This document shows positions 47,199-59,463 of a DNA stretch of 64,000 bases, in pieces (position 1 is the stretch's first letter; each line of letters starts with the position of its first letter). Made by a program: the position numbers and the translations under genes. The stretch is from Plicaturopsis crispa FD-325 SS-3. Lineage: Eukaryota > Basidiomycota > Agaricomycetes > Amylocorticiales > Amylocorticiaceae. The stretch is from positions 416,659 to 480,658 of the forward strand of contig KN832568.1 of assembly GCA_000827205.1 (NCBI GenBank). The letters run 5' to 3'. Under the pieces are notes generated by a model. That model was not told the DNA's origin. It did not search any database and saw only the letters and a program-made list of their open reading frames with translations.

Positions 47199-47312
47199 CT
47201 TATGTACTATCTTAACAAGTTCCTCCTTTCCTTGACCCACGACCGCCGTTCTCTGCCTTTGCCAGTTGGCAGTCTCTCGGTCGTATTTGACGGTCTTCGA
47301 CGCTAAACAGCG

Positions 47313-49321
47313 ATGTCTTCAACGGGGTCGTCGAAGAAACCGATTTCAGAACGTTGTGAGTCACTGCTTTCCTTTGTCTCCACTCATCGACATTCAAGTG
47401 AACGTACAAATCACTCCGGGCAGTCTGCACATCTGACCACGACGTCGTTCTGAAGGCCAGCGATGGCATGCATTTCCATTTCTATCGCAAGAACTTAAAG
47501 GTTCACTCGGAGGGCATGCTACCAACTGGCGACGCTACCGAGCAGTCGACTGCAGAACCCGAGACCATATCGCTTGAGGAGTCCTCAGAGACCATCGACC
47601 TGTTACTGCAGTTCATGTTGCGCCAGAACCAGCCCACTCTCCAAAATGTCTCATTCTCGGCTGTACTTGCGCTGGCGGAGGCGGCCGAAAAGTATCGCGT
47701 TTACTCAGTAGTAGCGCCATGTCAGGTTCATATGCGGTACGCTCTTTTAGCAGCATCATTCTACATCTTCACATCTGTTAATATTGAAGGTATCAGAGAG
47801 ATACTGCCTCAGAATTCCCTGGAGATTCTGGCGTATGCGGGGAAACATCGACATGCAGAACTAGCCGATCTTGCGGCCGTCCCTACTATCAAGAGTTCGC
47901 TGAAGGCTGTTGTTGAGTCGCTGTCTACGATATCACTAGATCTGGTTGTTTCCTGGGTACCCGTTCCATACCCTCGCGGCAAACACTTTCTCATAACTGC
48001 GTGTCTATTCAAGATACGATATCGGGAAACTTGGAACGATGCATTTATCCATGCTCAAGAATCCCTCCGCATGCGCTTTTCGCAGTGTTATGGGGGTTGT
48101 AGATCTGCGGGGACTTTGTCTCTCCATTTCAAGGGGCAGCTTGGATCCTTGTTGGGTATGGATGACATTTTTGTTTCTGTTATACAGAATGATTGCCGTT
48201 ATTGCTCCCCTGGTCTCGTCGCCTGGAAAAACGAAGTGATGATGACGGTCAAGAAACTTGCAGCGTTCAGTACGCACAGCAAAACGTGGTTCGCAAATAG
48301 GATCGACGGTCGGGCGCTCGAAGATGGTGAGTCCAAAATATACTATTGAATCACTACTTGATGCTGAACAACGCAGCCCATAATGAGTTTGACAACGTCG
48401 TAATCATCCAGTCTTGCGACAATGATTTTTTTAGGTTTTCGCGAGACAACCTAGCTGTTCATTCAGAGGGCTTTGAAGGCGCAAGCGCCATATCTTCGAG
48501 CACGTCGATTAGCGCACCGGAAACTATATGTCTTACAGAATCCTCCGCGACACTACGTCTCCTGTTACAATTCATGTCAAGCCGACCTCAGCCAGATCTA
48601 TCCAAAGCGTCATTTCGCGATCTAGCAAATGTATCGGAGGCGGCCGAAAAATACCAGGTCTACGCCGCCTTGCCACCCTGTAAGGCGCACATGGCGTACG
48701 TTTCTCGTTGACTGCTGAAGTTTGGAAACATACTAATCCACGCACACTGTTTGTCTGAAGACGTGCTCTTCCTCAACATCCGTTTCCGGTAATGGCATAT
48801 GCCGCAAGACATGGATATATGTCTCTCGCAAACGAGGCCGCGGAGCTGGTTGTCGCCATGCCTTATGAGGCAATCCTCGCAAAATTGGCTTCCCTTCCCA
48901 TGGATTGCGGGGTCGCTTGGGTGCGTGGTTCTGGCCGGGCTGCCGTATTGACTCACAAAGATCGTTCATCCGCTGAACCTTATAATAGAGCCGCTATCGT
49001 GAACGCTGGATGCTGACTTTGGACCAAGTGTATTCCACACTCGACGCATTGCAATTGCACAATTGCAACTATTCCGAATGCAAATGTCCTATCACTGGCA
49101 AGATTGCCATGAAGTTACATGGCAAGTGCGCGATGTTGCAACCTTCAGCACTTGACGAACTCTCGAGATACGTCACGTCACTCCCCAAGGCGGCACGCTA
49201 CGGTGAACCCAAGCATCCAGAAGGCGTACTATGCGGAAAGTGCCAGGATATCGTCGTTGAGTGGATCAATGCGACGAAGGAGAAGGTAAAAGGCATGAAA
49301 AAGTTTAGCGCATACGTCTAG
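47313..49321 (+). CDS. Tandem (double) BTB/POZ-like protein, copy 1
   Basis: Unit 1 starts MSSTGSSKKPISERF, then after an intron CTSDHDVVLKASDGMHFHFY, RKNLKVHSEGMLP, a linker LDLLLQFM-like helix (IDLLLQFMLRQNQPTLQN), LAEAAEKYRVYSVVAPCQVH and ILAYAGKHRHAELADLAA. Its C-terminal part has an arginine-rich helix and Cys pairs (SQCYGGC; DCRYCSPGLVAWKNEV). Unit 2 repeats the plan: EFDNVVIIQSCDNDFFRFSR, DNLAVHSEGFEGAS, RLLLQFMSSRPQPDLSK, VMAYAARHGYMSLANEAAEL, SRYRERWMLTLDQVYSTLDA, then CNYSECKC and LCGKCQDIVVEW. A 50-nt GT-AG intron at 48327-48376 joins the units in frame. Read unspliced, unit 1 stops at 48349 and an ATG at 48361 would start unit 2, so two separate genes is the alternative. BTB domains mediate protein dimerisation and often recruit Cullin-3; function here is unknown. 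Confidence 0.8.
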
Positions 49322-49748
49322 GCAAGTTCCCGACATGCTTCAAAGATCTCGCATTCGCTAAACTGTGTCCAGAAAGCGACGTTAGGTGCATATAGCTTGA
49401 CATGCTTGATCAGCTAAAGCCTTGTAGCATCTAGCTTAATTTTGAAACAATACGAACCATGTTCCTTTCTCGTCGTGATACGTACTTCCCAGCACTCTGC
49501 GACAATCCACCATAGAAAAGCATCATTGGCGGCCGACCTTGGATCTTCAAGGCTCGTTCAAGCGGTGACTGAGCTCCTCAAGCACATTATACGGTGCGTC
49601 ATCTGGCTTACACAAAGTACACTTCGTTTCTGATCACGAACAAGGCCAGGTTTTGGCCATATATTCTAGCCAGCAACATACCGCGCATTGTGTGATAATG
49701 GACATCCAGGGTCACTAGGAGTCACCACCGCGAAAGCTTGATTTACGC
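49322..49748. other. Intergenic region
   Basis: About 430 bases between double-BTB copy 1 and a partial copy. Two open frames here have no match to the BTB units that I can see. It may hold decayed remains of the missing 5' part. Confidence 0.4.
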
Positions 49749-50051
49749 GTGCACACGACTGCACGCTTCGGCGATGCCATGAGTAAGTGCGCTCGTTCAG
49801 ATGCTCCTGCAAAGACTCGGCGTGCAGTGCTGGTCGCTGGTGCCCGATGTGTGACGGCATTTGAGAGATTTGTCACGACACTTCCCCGTCCCTCGAGTCA
49901 GCCATACGACGGCGGCGCACGACCGATCAGCCCGCTGGATGGGAGGCTTAATAAGAACTGCCAGAGTGTTGTTGCTTGGTGGCTAGCGGGGACCAAAACG
50001 ATGGTGTGGGGAATGGAGAAAAATAGCTCTTACATCGATGCAAAATGGTGA
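49749..50051 (+). pseudogene. Partial BTB-unit copy (C-terminal module only)
   Basis: The open frame aligns with the end of unit 2 of copy 1: AFERFVTTLPRPSS against ELSRYVTSLPKAAR, then NKNCQSVVAWWLAGTKTMVW and GMEKNSSYI against GKCQDIVVEWINATKEKVKG and MKKFSAYV. The BTB part is missing and no start codon or splice acceptor gives a complete product. This looks like a truncated duplicate of the family. Confidence 0.6.
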
Positions 50052-50279
50052 GCACGACGAGGCAAATGCTTTTCATACGCAAAAAGGCTTTTCAGACGCA
50101 AAGCTCACGCGCTCACGATTACGGTAGAAAGGACTTTGGTATAGGTCACAGGTAATGGTATTGATCCACGTAGCAAATGCCAGGCTATTAACGACAACGA
50201 GGGGCGAACCGGTGAAACGTTAAACAAGACAAACAGAGAGCCCAAAGAAATCAGACAAACCGCCGCTACATCCAGCTCT

Positions 50280-51591
50280 ACTTGAGCTTCGCCTTCAGCT
50301 GTGCGACCTTGACTCCGCGCTCCCTCTCGTCCACACCTCTCAGAACCCGCACACGCTCAACCTCCTTCATCTTCTCCGCCATCCTCTCCGTCGCGCCCCG
50401 CGCGCCATCTCTCGCGACCTTCAAGCTCTCCTCCCTCTCCGCCAACTCCGCCTCCAACGCGCGGAACTTGACTTGCGCCGCAAGGTACGCCTCCTCGGCC
50501 TTGAGCGTCGCGGTCAGCGTCTTGGTGTACGCGCTGTGCGCAGCCGCCTCGCGTTTGACCGCGGTTTTTTGCAGTTTCTGGAGCTCGGCGAGTTCGGCGA
50601 TGGATACGGTGAGCGCAGCTTTCTCCGACGCGGCCTCTTTCTGTATCACTTTCGATAGACGCTTGCCTTGTTTGCCTATCCGAGAAACGTTGGTCAGTAT
50701 GTTTATAGTGAGACAGAAGACGATGGTTGACATACGTTCGTCTTTCTCGATGGTTTTCCGCTGCTTGGGCGTGAGCAGTTCCTCGGCGTTCGAAGCGCGG
50801 AAATGAACGCTGTCATCAATGTCAGGCTCGGCGGCGGGTCCTGAGGTAGCTGCGCCATTGATGAAGGTGGATCCTTCATCCGCCATTCCATGTAAAGATC
50901 TCCTGTACTCCGACTTGCTTCCGTGCAGGGAGCCGCGGACTGAGCGCGCAGGGCGAAGGCTTTCATTGGGAGTGGAGGCGACGCGGCGTTTAGTGCGCTT
51001 CGACGGTTTCGAAGATAGGGTATCACGGTCTGCAACGGAGCGGCGTGCAACGGACCCAGGGGACGGAGACGATGCCGAACCACGCATAGACTCGGACGCG
51101 ATACGCTCCTTCACATCGCCTTTAGCCAGGTGTCCGTTTCCGTTCGCCTCATACGGAGGGGAATCGTAAGTGCGCGACAGCGGCGCGTCGGCGTCGATGT
51201 CGCTGTCCTCGGGCTCCTCATCGTCTGTGTCTACCGGGTCGGCAGCTTGCTGCGCTATTGGCGTATGCTCATCAATCGACTCTGGCGTCGTCTGCAAGTC
51301 ACGGCTAGGGTCATGCGCGATCGCGACAGAAGGCTGGCGCGCAACGTGCGCCTTCTCTTCGGTGGCGAGGGTCTCGTCTGGGTTCGGGCCAGCAACGCTC
51401 CTGCTATTCGAAGCTTCAAGACGCGCTTTCGATTCTGCGGCGATCTTGGACTCGGACTTTGACATAGGGACGTCCGTCTTGGACTTGGAGTGGCTAAAGA
51501 AATGCATGCGGGGCTCGTCGGCGTCGTAAAAAATCGTATTTCCGCTGTCCTCGTGTTTGGGTTTGGGTCGCGGAGGTAACACGGGGGGCAT
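50280..51591 (-). CDS. Disordered N-terminus plus coiled-coil protein
   Basis: Starts MPPVLPPRPKPKHEDSGNTI. The first 290 residues are disordered with Ser/Asp/Glu/Arg-rich stretches and Lys/Arg patches (KPSKRTKRRVASTPNE). The last 150 form a continuous coiled coil (KVIQKEAASEKAALTVSIAE and LAELQKLQKTAVKREAAAHS), ending in VAQLKAKLK. One in-frame intron (about 50675-50731, gtatgt..ggatag) at KDER|KQGK should be removed; retention adds about 19 hydrophobic residues. The coil is rich in Ala/Glu/Lys/Leu with heptad spacing. It resembles basidiomycete proteins I have seen called DNA-binding protein Ncp1-like, but that name is uncertain. Function unknown. Confidence 0.75.
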
Positions 51592-52231
51592 GTAGCTTTC
51601 TGTGAGTCAAACACTGTCAGTTCAGTGTCAAAATATGAGGTTCATGGTAACGCACAATTTATAAAGAGCAGGACAAGTCAGAAATGAAGGGATTGTGGTG
51701 GTCGGGAGCAAGATGGCAAAATGTTCGCCTTCCCCGCATTTTATTTATACGGTCCATTTCTCGGAGAGACTGGTGACATCATAATGCCCGATCCACCCTT
51801 TTAAGGCAATCAATTTTCCCGAAATGGTTTAGGTTCCGCGACTCCGCCCGGCGGAACGTCATTTTGTGAGCCTCGAGGCAAACGCAGGACACATTCGACT
51901 AGTCTAGAAAGTTCATCAGACCGCGCGCACCAGACGTTCTCTGAAATACTCCATGGCCAGGGCGAACGCGTCGGAGAAAGACGGCGAAGCTGGAAAGCAG
52001 TTCATGCGGACTCGGTAAGCCATGATGATATACACGCGCGGCCAGTGAGTCGAAGAAGCTGAATAATTATTGTGCTCAAAACCTGGTGTAAGAAACTATC
52101 AAGCACCCTGAGACGGAACGCTCAGAGAGACTTGGACCTACAACGACACTCACCGTATAAATACTGATAAATCCAGGGACCAGCGGTTCAAGTCGGTCTC
52201 CTTTCCTTCACCAGCGCCTTCTCGCGATCAC
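51592..52231. other. Intergenic region
   Basis: About 640 bases between two minus-strand genes. It should contain the coiled-coil gene's promoter. No gene or repeat found. Confidence 0.5.
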
Positions 52232-54461
52232 TCAGTCTCTCTTCGAATGGCGCGAATACAGTACGTGCCCCGCATCACCAAAAGCATCCTCGATTAGACT
52301 GGCGTGATGTGCGCTCCTGGGCGTAATCGCACATTCGAACGGCTCGGGCCCAGTCAAAATGCCCTGCGAGACAACCAGTAAGTACATGCCGATGTCTATG
52401 CACGGGAGGACTTTACGCGCCTTGTGGTAGTTGAGTATGTCGACTGGGATGGGAAGACGCGTCTGCGGGTCGACAGCAAGGTCGAAATTGAATGCCCATA
52501 TCAGGTTCATTGCATTGAGCATCTATATGGTGAAAGTCCGGTCAGTTATACATGTAGTATCGTTTCACAGCTGCGTATCTCACGAGGGAATTGTTGGCGA
52601 GATGGATTCCAGGGCAGATACGCTGTACCCAACGAATGTTATCCTTAGCTAGCATCCACTGAGATAAAACATGGAGCTCACCCTTCCGCAACCAAATGCC
52701 AGGGTATGTCGAAAATCCCGATCGTCAGCGCCGGGTTTGGTTCCGTACTCGGAGCGCAAGAAACGGTCTGGCTCAAAAATGTCGGGGTTGTCGAACATGT
52801 CGCTGTCGTGGAATATACCCCCTAGCATGGATGAGTGAGTGGACTGTAGAAGATACGAGTTATGCAATGCACGTACATGTATTCACGAATATAGTGGAGC
52901 CTTTGGGGATGAGGAACCCGCCAAACTAGAGCCATGCCAATCAATTGCAATTTTAGTGTTACTGGATATCTTGACGCACTTCCTCGTCTGCTGTAGCAGC
53001 ATGTGGCACGCCGAGTGGGGCAACAGGCCTCCATCGATGCGCCTGACATGTTGATCTCTGATAAGCACATTTGACCTCAGGCTGATGCTGAGGCGAGAGA
53101 CTCACCTCCTTCACGACGGCTTGGATATACGGGAGTTGCGCGAAGTCTTCGAGGGTGGGCAGGTGTTCCCACGTCACTACGCGGTCTATCTCCTCGTGCG
53201 CCTTTCGCTGGGCTTCCGGAAATGCAGTAAGCGCGAGGATAAGGGTTTGGAGGAAGTATGAGGTCGTGTCCGCTCCGCCTTCTATCGTCGCAGCGCCAAA
53301 GTACCTAAATAATACATGCATATTAATCTCCGCTTACCATAGTGATATGGCACTTACGCAGCCATTTCCCTCGTCATCCTAAACTCCTCTCGACGCCGCA
53401 TAACTTCTTCCATGTAGCAGCCACTCTCCGCGCCTTCCGTCAAATTTTCCTCGACTTCCCGCAGAAGCCCAAGATGCAGCTCCCTCTGCAGCTTCCGCAC
53501 CTCCTTCGTAAGCGTCTTCCAGGGCGCAAAACGCTCCGGGACGTATTGAAGGATGGGGAGGAGGTCGAGGGGCGGGTGCACGCCGAACTCGAGCGTGTGC
53601 TCCCACAGCCCCTGCGAGTGGAAGAACGCCGTCGCTTCGTGAGTGTCGTAGCGCGGGCAGCGCTTCCCGTACAGAACAGAGAGAATAACAGACATCGAGT
53701 ACCGCCTTGCGTGCTTATAGAAATCCTAGACATGGCGGGCACGCGTATTATGGATCTCTGAGCGGAAAGAATCGAACAACGGGAGGACGCGCCTTGGGAT
53801 CCTTGAGGATGTCGTACATAAGCTGCGTAGCCTCTGCCTTCTGGATTGGCAGATGCCGCGCAGTCGCCTGGGGCGTCAGAACGGCATGCGCCGTCTTCCG
53901 CAAAGTACGCCAGGGCTCGGCTGTCCATTAAATAACGCAATCTCACGCGGTGCAACGTATGATCACAGTGCGAGAATTTGACGTACGGTAACGCGATAGA
54001 ACGAGGTTTAAGCCGCCTGCGACGCGGTCGGCGAGGAAATTTGCAGGGCGGTCCGCCGTTGTGGCGCTCGCGCTTTTGTCCATGAAGGACTTTACGATGG
54101 CCGCGCTTGATATGACGATGGCCGTACTAGGGCCGAGCTTTAACTGTGGAATCGTACTCCTGTGAGCTCATACAAACTATTCGCGGCACCTAAACGCACG
54201 GAGTATATGGCGCCGTACTGCTTCGCCCATTCTGTCAACCTTCGTCGCAGCGTTGTGCATCAGTCGTGCCGGGTACTGATCTTAAATATCTACGCACCTG
54301 AGATGTGTGAATTCAGTGGGGAAGACATGTAAGTTCCCCAAGAGTGACAGTGTCGGTGGTCCAGGCGGAAGTCCTGCCTCGCGCATCCCGATTCTCAGCA
54401 AACGGGTCACCAGATACACGATCGCACCGAGTATGATTGTCGGCGCGATCAGAGACGACAT
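52232..54461 (-). CDS. Cytochrome P450 monooxygenase
   Basis: Starts [20 protein letters not shown], an N-terminal membrane anchor, then the proline hinge [14 protein letters not shown]. Later landmarks are the C-helix WRTLRK, the I-helix [17 protein letters not shown] (AGADTTS-type), the K-helix E-x-x-R rebuilt across an intron (VVKE|AHRWRP), [13 protein letters not shown], the PERF-like region FEPDRFL, and the heme loop [18 protein letters not shown], split by an intron inside GR|RICPG. It ends LYSRHSKRD. Eight or more exons. This is an agaricomycete secondary-metabolism-type P450 bound to the ER; substrate and CYP family number cannot be assigned. It sits between double-BTB copies without a visible metabolic cluster. 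Confidence 0.92.
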
Positions 54462-55213
54462 TGCATGGATGAAAGCAGCGGTTAGTGATCTGCTAGAGCA
54501 GGTACTGTAACTTAATAGGGCGGCTCTGGGAACGAGCTTCAAGCTTCAAGTTAGTGGCGAGAATCGCATCACTTCTCCGGCGCGCGACGTCGAAGAAGGT
54601 GGATATGTTGAGGACTTTGTGTTCTGCTTTGCTTTTGGCTGGCTGCCTCAAGCTGAGCTGCTGAGACGTTCATACGTTCCCGCTCAGGTTCCGCTCAAGC
54701 AATAAATCGATTTTTGATAGAGATTTGTTTCCGTTGATCGGTGCCAATACGCGTTCCTGTATGCTGCTTCCTGCTCTCAACGACTTCGCCGCTGATGCAA
54801 TTTTTTATTTATCATACGCAGATCTTTCCTCGCCTCTAAACTCGGCGCGACAGAGGCTTTTTTGTGAGACGGGCCATCTGTCTCTCGTCCTCACAGCGCT
54901 CCCCTTGTAGCTCGTGTCACATAACGTCAGGCGCAGGCACCGAATCGGTACCACTCGTTGTATGGACAGGTGTGGGGCCCAGTATATCGAAGGAACTCCG
55001 TACCGTAAATCCCAAAGCCCTGCAAACAACCAACCGAATACTTATACCGGGACGCTCGACTCGGCCGCGCGATATCTTTTCTCCCTGCTTGCTCTGTGCT
55101 AGGCATGTCCATCGACGTGCATATTCCCTACGCTCTTTGAACCTGTGTCTACGCCGACTTCTCCCTGTATTCACCGTGACTGGACCCTCCAAAGCCTTGC
55201 CGCGCCCTTTAGG
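54462..55213. other. Divergent intergenic region
   Basis: About 750 bases between the divergent P450 and DUF6534 genes, presumably holding both promoters. Contains a short repeated GTTCCGCTCA near 54675-54700. No gene supported. Confidence 0.45.
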
Positions 55214-56862
55214 ATGGTCAAAGTCCAACTCGTTTTGGGACCGGTCGTCGTATCTGTCGTCTTGAACGCATTCCTGTTTGGGCTGTGTGTACTGCAATTT
55301 AGCACGTACTATGCGTCGCAAGTGAAAACGAAGCCCTTGATTAGGTGTGTGTGTCGAGTTTCTCGCATGTATACGGATACATTTGAACGTGTTCCATAGG
55401 CTGTTAATAGCATGGGTCATGCTGCTGGATACGTACCATACAATTACATCTGTCTATCTCCTCTGGGATTACGTGGTCACCAACTTTAATAACGAGGAGA
55501 TCTTGAATAAGGTAAGTCCAAGAGTGCCATTAAAATCCCAAGTTAACACCTTCGCAGAGCCCGTGGCCATTCCCTTCTACCCCGATTGTTACTGCACTGT
55601 CCGTCGCCTTTTCAATGCGGGCATCTATTTAATGCGCTGACGATAAGACGCGTGCAGTGCATCTGTGCCGATCCAGCATTATCTTGCATGGCGAATCCAG
55701 AGATTCTCTGGTTCATGGTGGATTTTCGGCATAGTTTCGGCAATGTCGGTGCTGCAAGGCATATTTGCCTTTGCCTCCGCGATAAAAGCACTTCTCGTGC
55801 CTAAGTATGTATCCATGCCCTTTGACCCGTCTCACAGATGTACTCAAGATCGTGTTCCTGCAGTATCAGTGATTTCGACAAAGTTATCCCTTACGTGGAT
55901 ACCTGGCTTGGGGTCGCAATGGCCTGCGACCTCACTATCACGTTCGTCGCATCTCTTGTATTCGCCCTTTTTTGACCATTGCTGATAATCACGATACTAG
56001 GGCATTGCTCACGAAGTATCTGCGACAGTGCCGCACGGGCTTCCGCCGCACGGACAATGTCATCGCACGCATCATCCGTTCCTCCGTTGAGACCGCGGCA
56101 TTCGCGTTCTTCTTTTGCATGTACGTCGCGCACTTGATCTCGAGCGACATTGAACTTATGCGCATGCACTCTTGTAGCATGGATTTCATAACATTCGTCA
56201 GTGTTTGTTGAAAGACGTTTATAGCTGGTATATTTACGAGCCGACAGACGATTCCGGTGCTTCAAAATACAAACTTCCATCTAATATTTGCATTAGTACG
56301 TCTGTGCTATCTTCCGTTCGACGAATGGGCGCTCACCTACAATCTTCGTAGCCAATGGGTCGCATTTACACGTGCGTTCAAAATCGCAGCCATTGCCCAA
56401 GTATACTGATAAATATTTTTTCTCGGCGTCACAATAGCAACACACTGATGACGGTGCGTACGCATTCCGTACTGGCCATGCTCTCGCGCTCATATTTTCT
56501 GCGGACAGACCATCAACAGCCGTTCAGAACTACGCATTAAACTCGATGGCGTCCACGACACTACATTCGAGCCCACTGTCAGTCACGCCAAACCTTCTGC
56601 CCCATACGCTCATTGCAGAAACTGACTCGTTTTTCAGCACCCGGGCGGTATCCCCGTGTTTGCGCGCACCGCTGATCCGGAGCATACTGGCGCGGTACTG
56701 ACCGTCGACGTGGCGGAGGAGGAGAATCAGAGCGACGAATCGCATCGTCGGCCGAGCACGGGTTACGACGCGGGCAATCAGATTGAGCTCGACTGTCGGA
56801 AGTATGAGCATTCGGACGCTCATGGGTCGGAGCGGGAGGTCAAGGCTGCTCCGGTTGCTTGA
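55214..56862 (+). CDS. DUF6534-type multi-pass membrane protein
   Basis: Starts MVKVQLVLGPVVVSVVLNAF with a long hydrophobic segment. Subsequent exons give LLIAWVMLLDTYHTITSVYL, SPWPFPSTPIVTALASVPIQ, HYLAWRIQRFSGSWWIFG, DTWLGVAMACDLTITFVAS and CRTGFRRTDNVIARIIRSSV, followed by ETAAFAFFFC. These are the marks of the DUF6534 family (PWP..STPI, then PIQxYLAWRI; RTGFRRTD..I). The last exon is a polar tail (GGIPVFARTADPEHTGAVLT; EEENQSDESHRRPSTGYD). Family members are agaricomycete seven-span membrane proteins of unknown role. Gene structure is reliable through RTGFRRTD; the exons between about 56110 and 56640 are tentative. Confidence 0.75.
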
Positions 56863-57024
56863 GCATGATCTGTCTGTAGACAAGACTGTTGAATAAATGT
56901 GACCATTCCGTTTCTGGGCGTGCATTCACGATTACATGCATCGCAGACAAATTACAGAAATATTCTTTATTGTATTGTTCCTCAAGCAGTACACTTTCCA
57001 ATTCGCTGTGCATCGAAATCAAAT

Positions 57025-59123
57025 TCAAAGGAGAGAACTGAAAGTCGGAATACCCTCTACCATCGTAGTCACTTCCTTCTTCCACCCAATGACTTTTTCA
57101 GCGCAAGTCGGACAATAACCATCTGTCCATACACTTGGACCCCACGTCTCGGAGCGCCGGGAAATATTGGCTGTAACGAAGTCACAGACGACGTCCAAAC
57201 GAAGCAGTGAGTCGTAGGCTGCGCCTAGTCTCAAAGCTATTGTCGCAGCCATCCTCTTCCGGCCTGGCATCGCAAGGCAACGTTTACTCTTGGGGTGCTC
57301 GATAGATTCGGTGTCTGCATAAGGTTCGGTGTCTGCATCAGGTTCGGTGTCTGCATCAAGTTCTAGCCAGGCATTGAGTCTGGCATGGGCGTGTTTCAAT
57401 ACTGATAGCCAGCCCTGGCGATAGCGTGTCTAGGGGAATGTATGATGAATTAATATGATCAAGTCTAGAAAAAGGCGAATTGCGCGTACCCAGGCCAGCA
57501 CATAAGACGAAGGTAATTTGGATAGAGGGAGGAGTTCGTGAGGGCCTTTACTGAGCGTGACCCAGGCTGCTTGATCTGCAATATCATGATAACCATGCCT
57601 AGCGGCATATGCCATGACTGGGAACGGGTGTTTGTCGCGTGCCAACCTGCCGATAACAGTCAGTGCTTGATCCCCGGGTTCCGCTGAGTCAACGTACACC
57701 ATATGCTGTTTGCAAGGAGGGATTGCTGCATAGACTTCGTACTTTTCTGCTGCTTCCGCTAGCAATGCTAAATCTTGGAAGCCAAGTTTGCGGACCTCAG
57801 GTTGGGACGTCCTGGACATAAACTGCAATAACAATTCAATTGTCCGACCAGTTTCCTGAAGATGTATGACTTCAGGGGTAGAGGTGTCCCCGGCACCGCG
57901 TGAAATGGAATTTCCACCTTCAAAGGTAGCCGAATGTACAGATAGATGGTCGCGGAAGAACGGGAATTGTATGTTGTCGCACGATTGGATGATGATGTCG
58001 GAGCCTTCTGTACACCCTGTCATGAAGTTTCCCCTTGAACATCAAATAAGCCTCATCATATATCCTGAGTTTGAGCTCACAATTATTCACGGGCACTTGT
58101 ATGGTCGGATCCTGGTAGTACGCAGTAAAATCTAGCATCGCGTCGACCTGTTGTTCCACTGCGTTCCACCAGGAGGTGTACTCTTCTCGGCACATTTGAA
58201 GATGGCCACATTTGCAGTCATCGATGGAGCCTCCAGCCATGTAAGCACCCCAGTCTGTGACGACCCTGCGCAGCCCGACGACATCGACATTGAGCGATAT
58301 CTCCGCCAGTACATTCCTAGTCGTGCAGGAGTCACCAGAATTTTGAAAAACGGGGTCGAGTAACTGGCAAGCCTTCATGTGTATGCTGTGCCACCTTTCT
58401 GCGTAACAGATCTTCCGGCACACGTGTACTGATCAGGATTGATACGAATGAATACTCGGTCAGCGAAAACTCACCCAAGAAACTACTAGATCCGGTGAAA
58501 GGAGATAGAGAGTGTCTGTGACGGTTTGCGGTTCTGCATCCAGTGTAAACGGGGCTGCAACATTGGCGAGATCAAGGTGTCCGTATTTCAGGGCGAATTC
58601 AAATATTTTCACAGGATACTGAGGAAGCGTGTCTCTGAACGGCATATGAAACTACTGCATGAGTGCCGACGTAGATAGTGAATGACCGGTGCACGCACCT
58701 CATATACTCTTCGCACGGTCTTACGGCGGAATAAACTCGATACTTTTCCGCCGCGGTGGCGAGCAATAGGACATCGGGAAATGGACGTCCTTCAAGGGAA
58801 GGAGGCAGTTGCTGTAACATGAACTGAAGCAGTAGATCCAATGTTTGGGATGCTTGGTCGACCGAGAAAGTTTCGACACCCGCGCTCGAGGAATTCGCAT
58901 CGAGCCTATCCGCGTCTAGAAGTCCCTCAGAGTGGACCTGGATATTCTTGCGATGAAAGTTAAAGGCGACGTGATCGCTAGAAATCAGCACCACATCGTG
59001 ATTCGAGGCGGAAACTAGCGATACTAGAGTGAGCGTCGGATGCAGCGACGGGACAGAGATTGACGACGTACAGCGTTCGGACACGGTGACGTTGAGGCTT
59101 GGGCTGTTGTCGGTGATGTCCAT
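57025..59123 (-). CDS. Tandem (double) BTB/POZ-like protein, copy 2
   Basis: Unit 1 starts MDITDNSPSLNVTVSERF (intron after SER), then SASNHDVVLISSDHVAFNFH, RKNIQVHSEGLLDADR, LDLLLQFMLQQLPPSLEGRP, ATAAEKYRVYSAVRPCEEYM and KIFEFALKYGHLDLANVAAP, and a C-terminal part with CKCGHLQMC. Unit 2 has CTEGSDIIIQSCDNIQFPFF, RDHLSVHSATFEGGNS, ELLLQFMSRTSQPEVRKLGF, VMAYAARHGYHDIADQAAWV and TRYRQGWLSVLKHAHARLNA, then DGYCPTCAEKVIGWKKEVTT and ends IPTFSSLL. A 64-nt intron (58017-58080) joins units in frame (VNN|WCTEG). Unit 2 carries a short threefold repeat of about six residues (ELDADTEPDADTEPYADTE). An ATG at 58023 exists just upstream of unit 2, so a separate gene is possible but the fused frame is exact. 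Same orientation as copy 3. Confidence 0.8.
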
Positions 59124-59463
59124 GGTTACGTCGGGGAGGAGGATAGGGTTGTTAGTACTTGGAATCTAGCAAAGTGCTTGAAGGCCCTGCGAGGAAATTA
59201 GACGCCGCCTGCGTGCTGCCTCATGCCGCAGCAGTAGAAGCACGGAAAGAGCGACAGCGGAAAGAACGTACCTGTCGACCCCATGCCATCCTCATTCAGG
59301 CCTCGAAGGCGAAGGCTGCGCAGCAATCGATAACCCCAAGATGACCCACTATAAGTCTATAACGGGGAACGAAGTAAGCGTCAGATGATGCACGCGGAAG
59401 CAGGGTGGACATTACATTGTACTTTGCGTACTGCCAGTATACATCGGGATACAAAAATCGTGA
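59124..59463. other. Intergenic region between double-BTB copies 2 and 3
   Basis: About 340 bases holding the 3' end of copy 3 and the promoter of copy 2. Nothing further recognised. Confidence 0.5.

Larger units (their letters stand above)
46386..47207. mobile_element. Foldback transposable element with 9-bp target-site duplication
   Basis: A perfect-looking inverted repeat: arm 1 at 46395-46688 and arm 2 at 46905-47198, 294 bases each, around a spacer of 216 bases. The tips are CAGCCTCCAAACC and its complement. The flanking 9-mer CTTATGTAC occurs directly at both sides (46386-46394 and 47199-47207), a target-site duplication. There is no transposase, so the element is non-autonomous. A 9-bp duplication fits Mutator-like or some KDZ-type transposases. 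Each arm also contains an internal inverted repeat of the word GGGTGCGGTCAG / CTGACCGCACCCC about 110 bases apart, so a smaller hairpin is nested in each arm. Identical arms suggest a young insertion or arm conversion. Confidence 0.9.

Noticed and set aside
52232-54461. Biosynthetic gene cluster around the P450
   Set aside because: No core synthase, transporter or tailoring enzyme lies nearby; the neighbours are BTB, coiled-coil and DUF6534 proteins.
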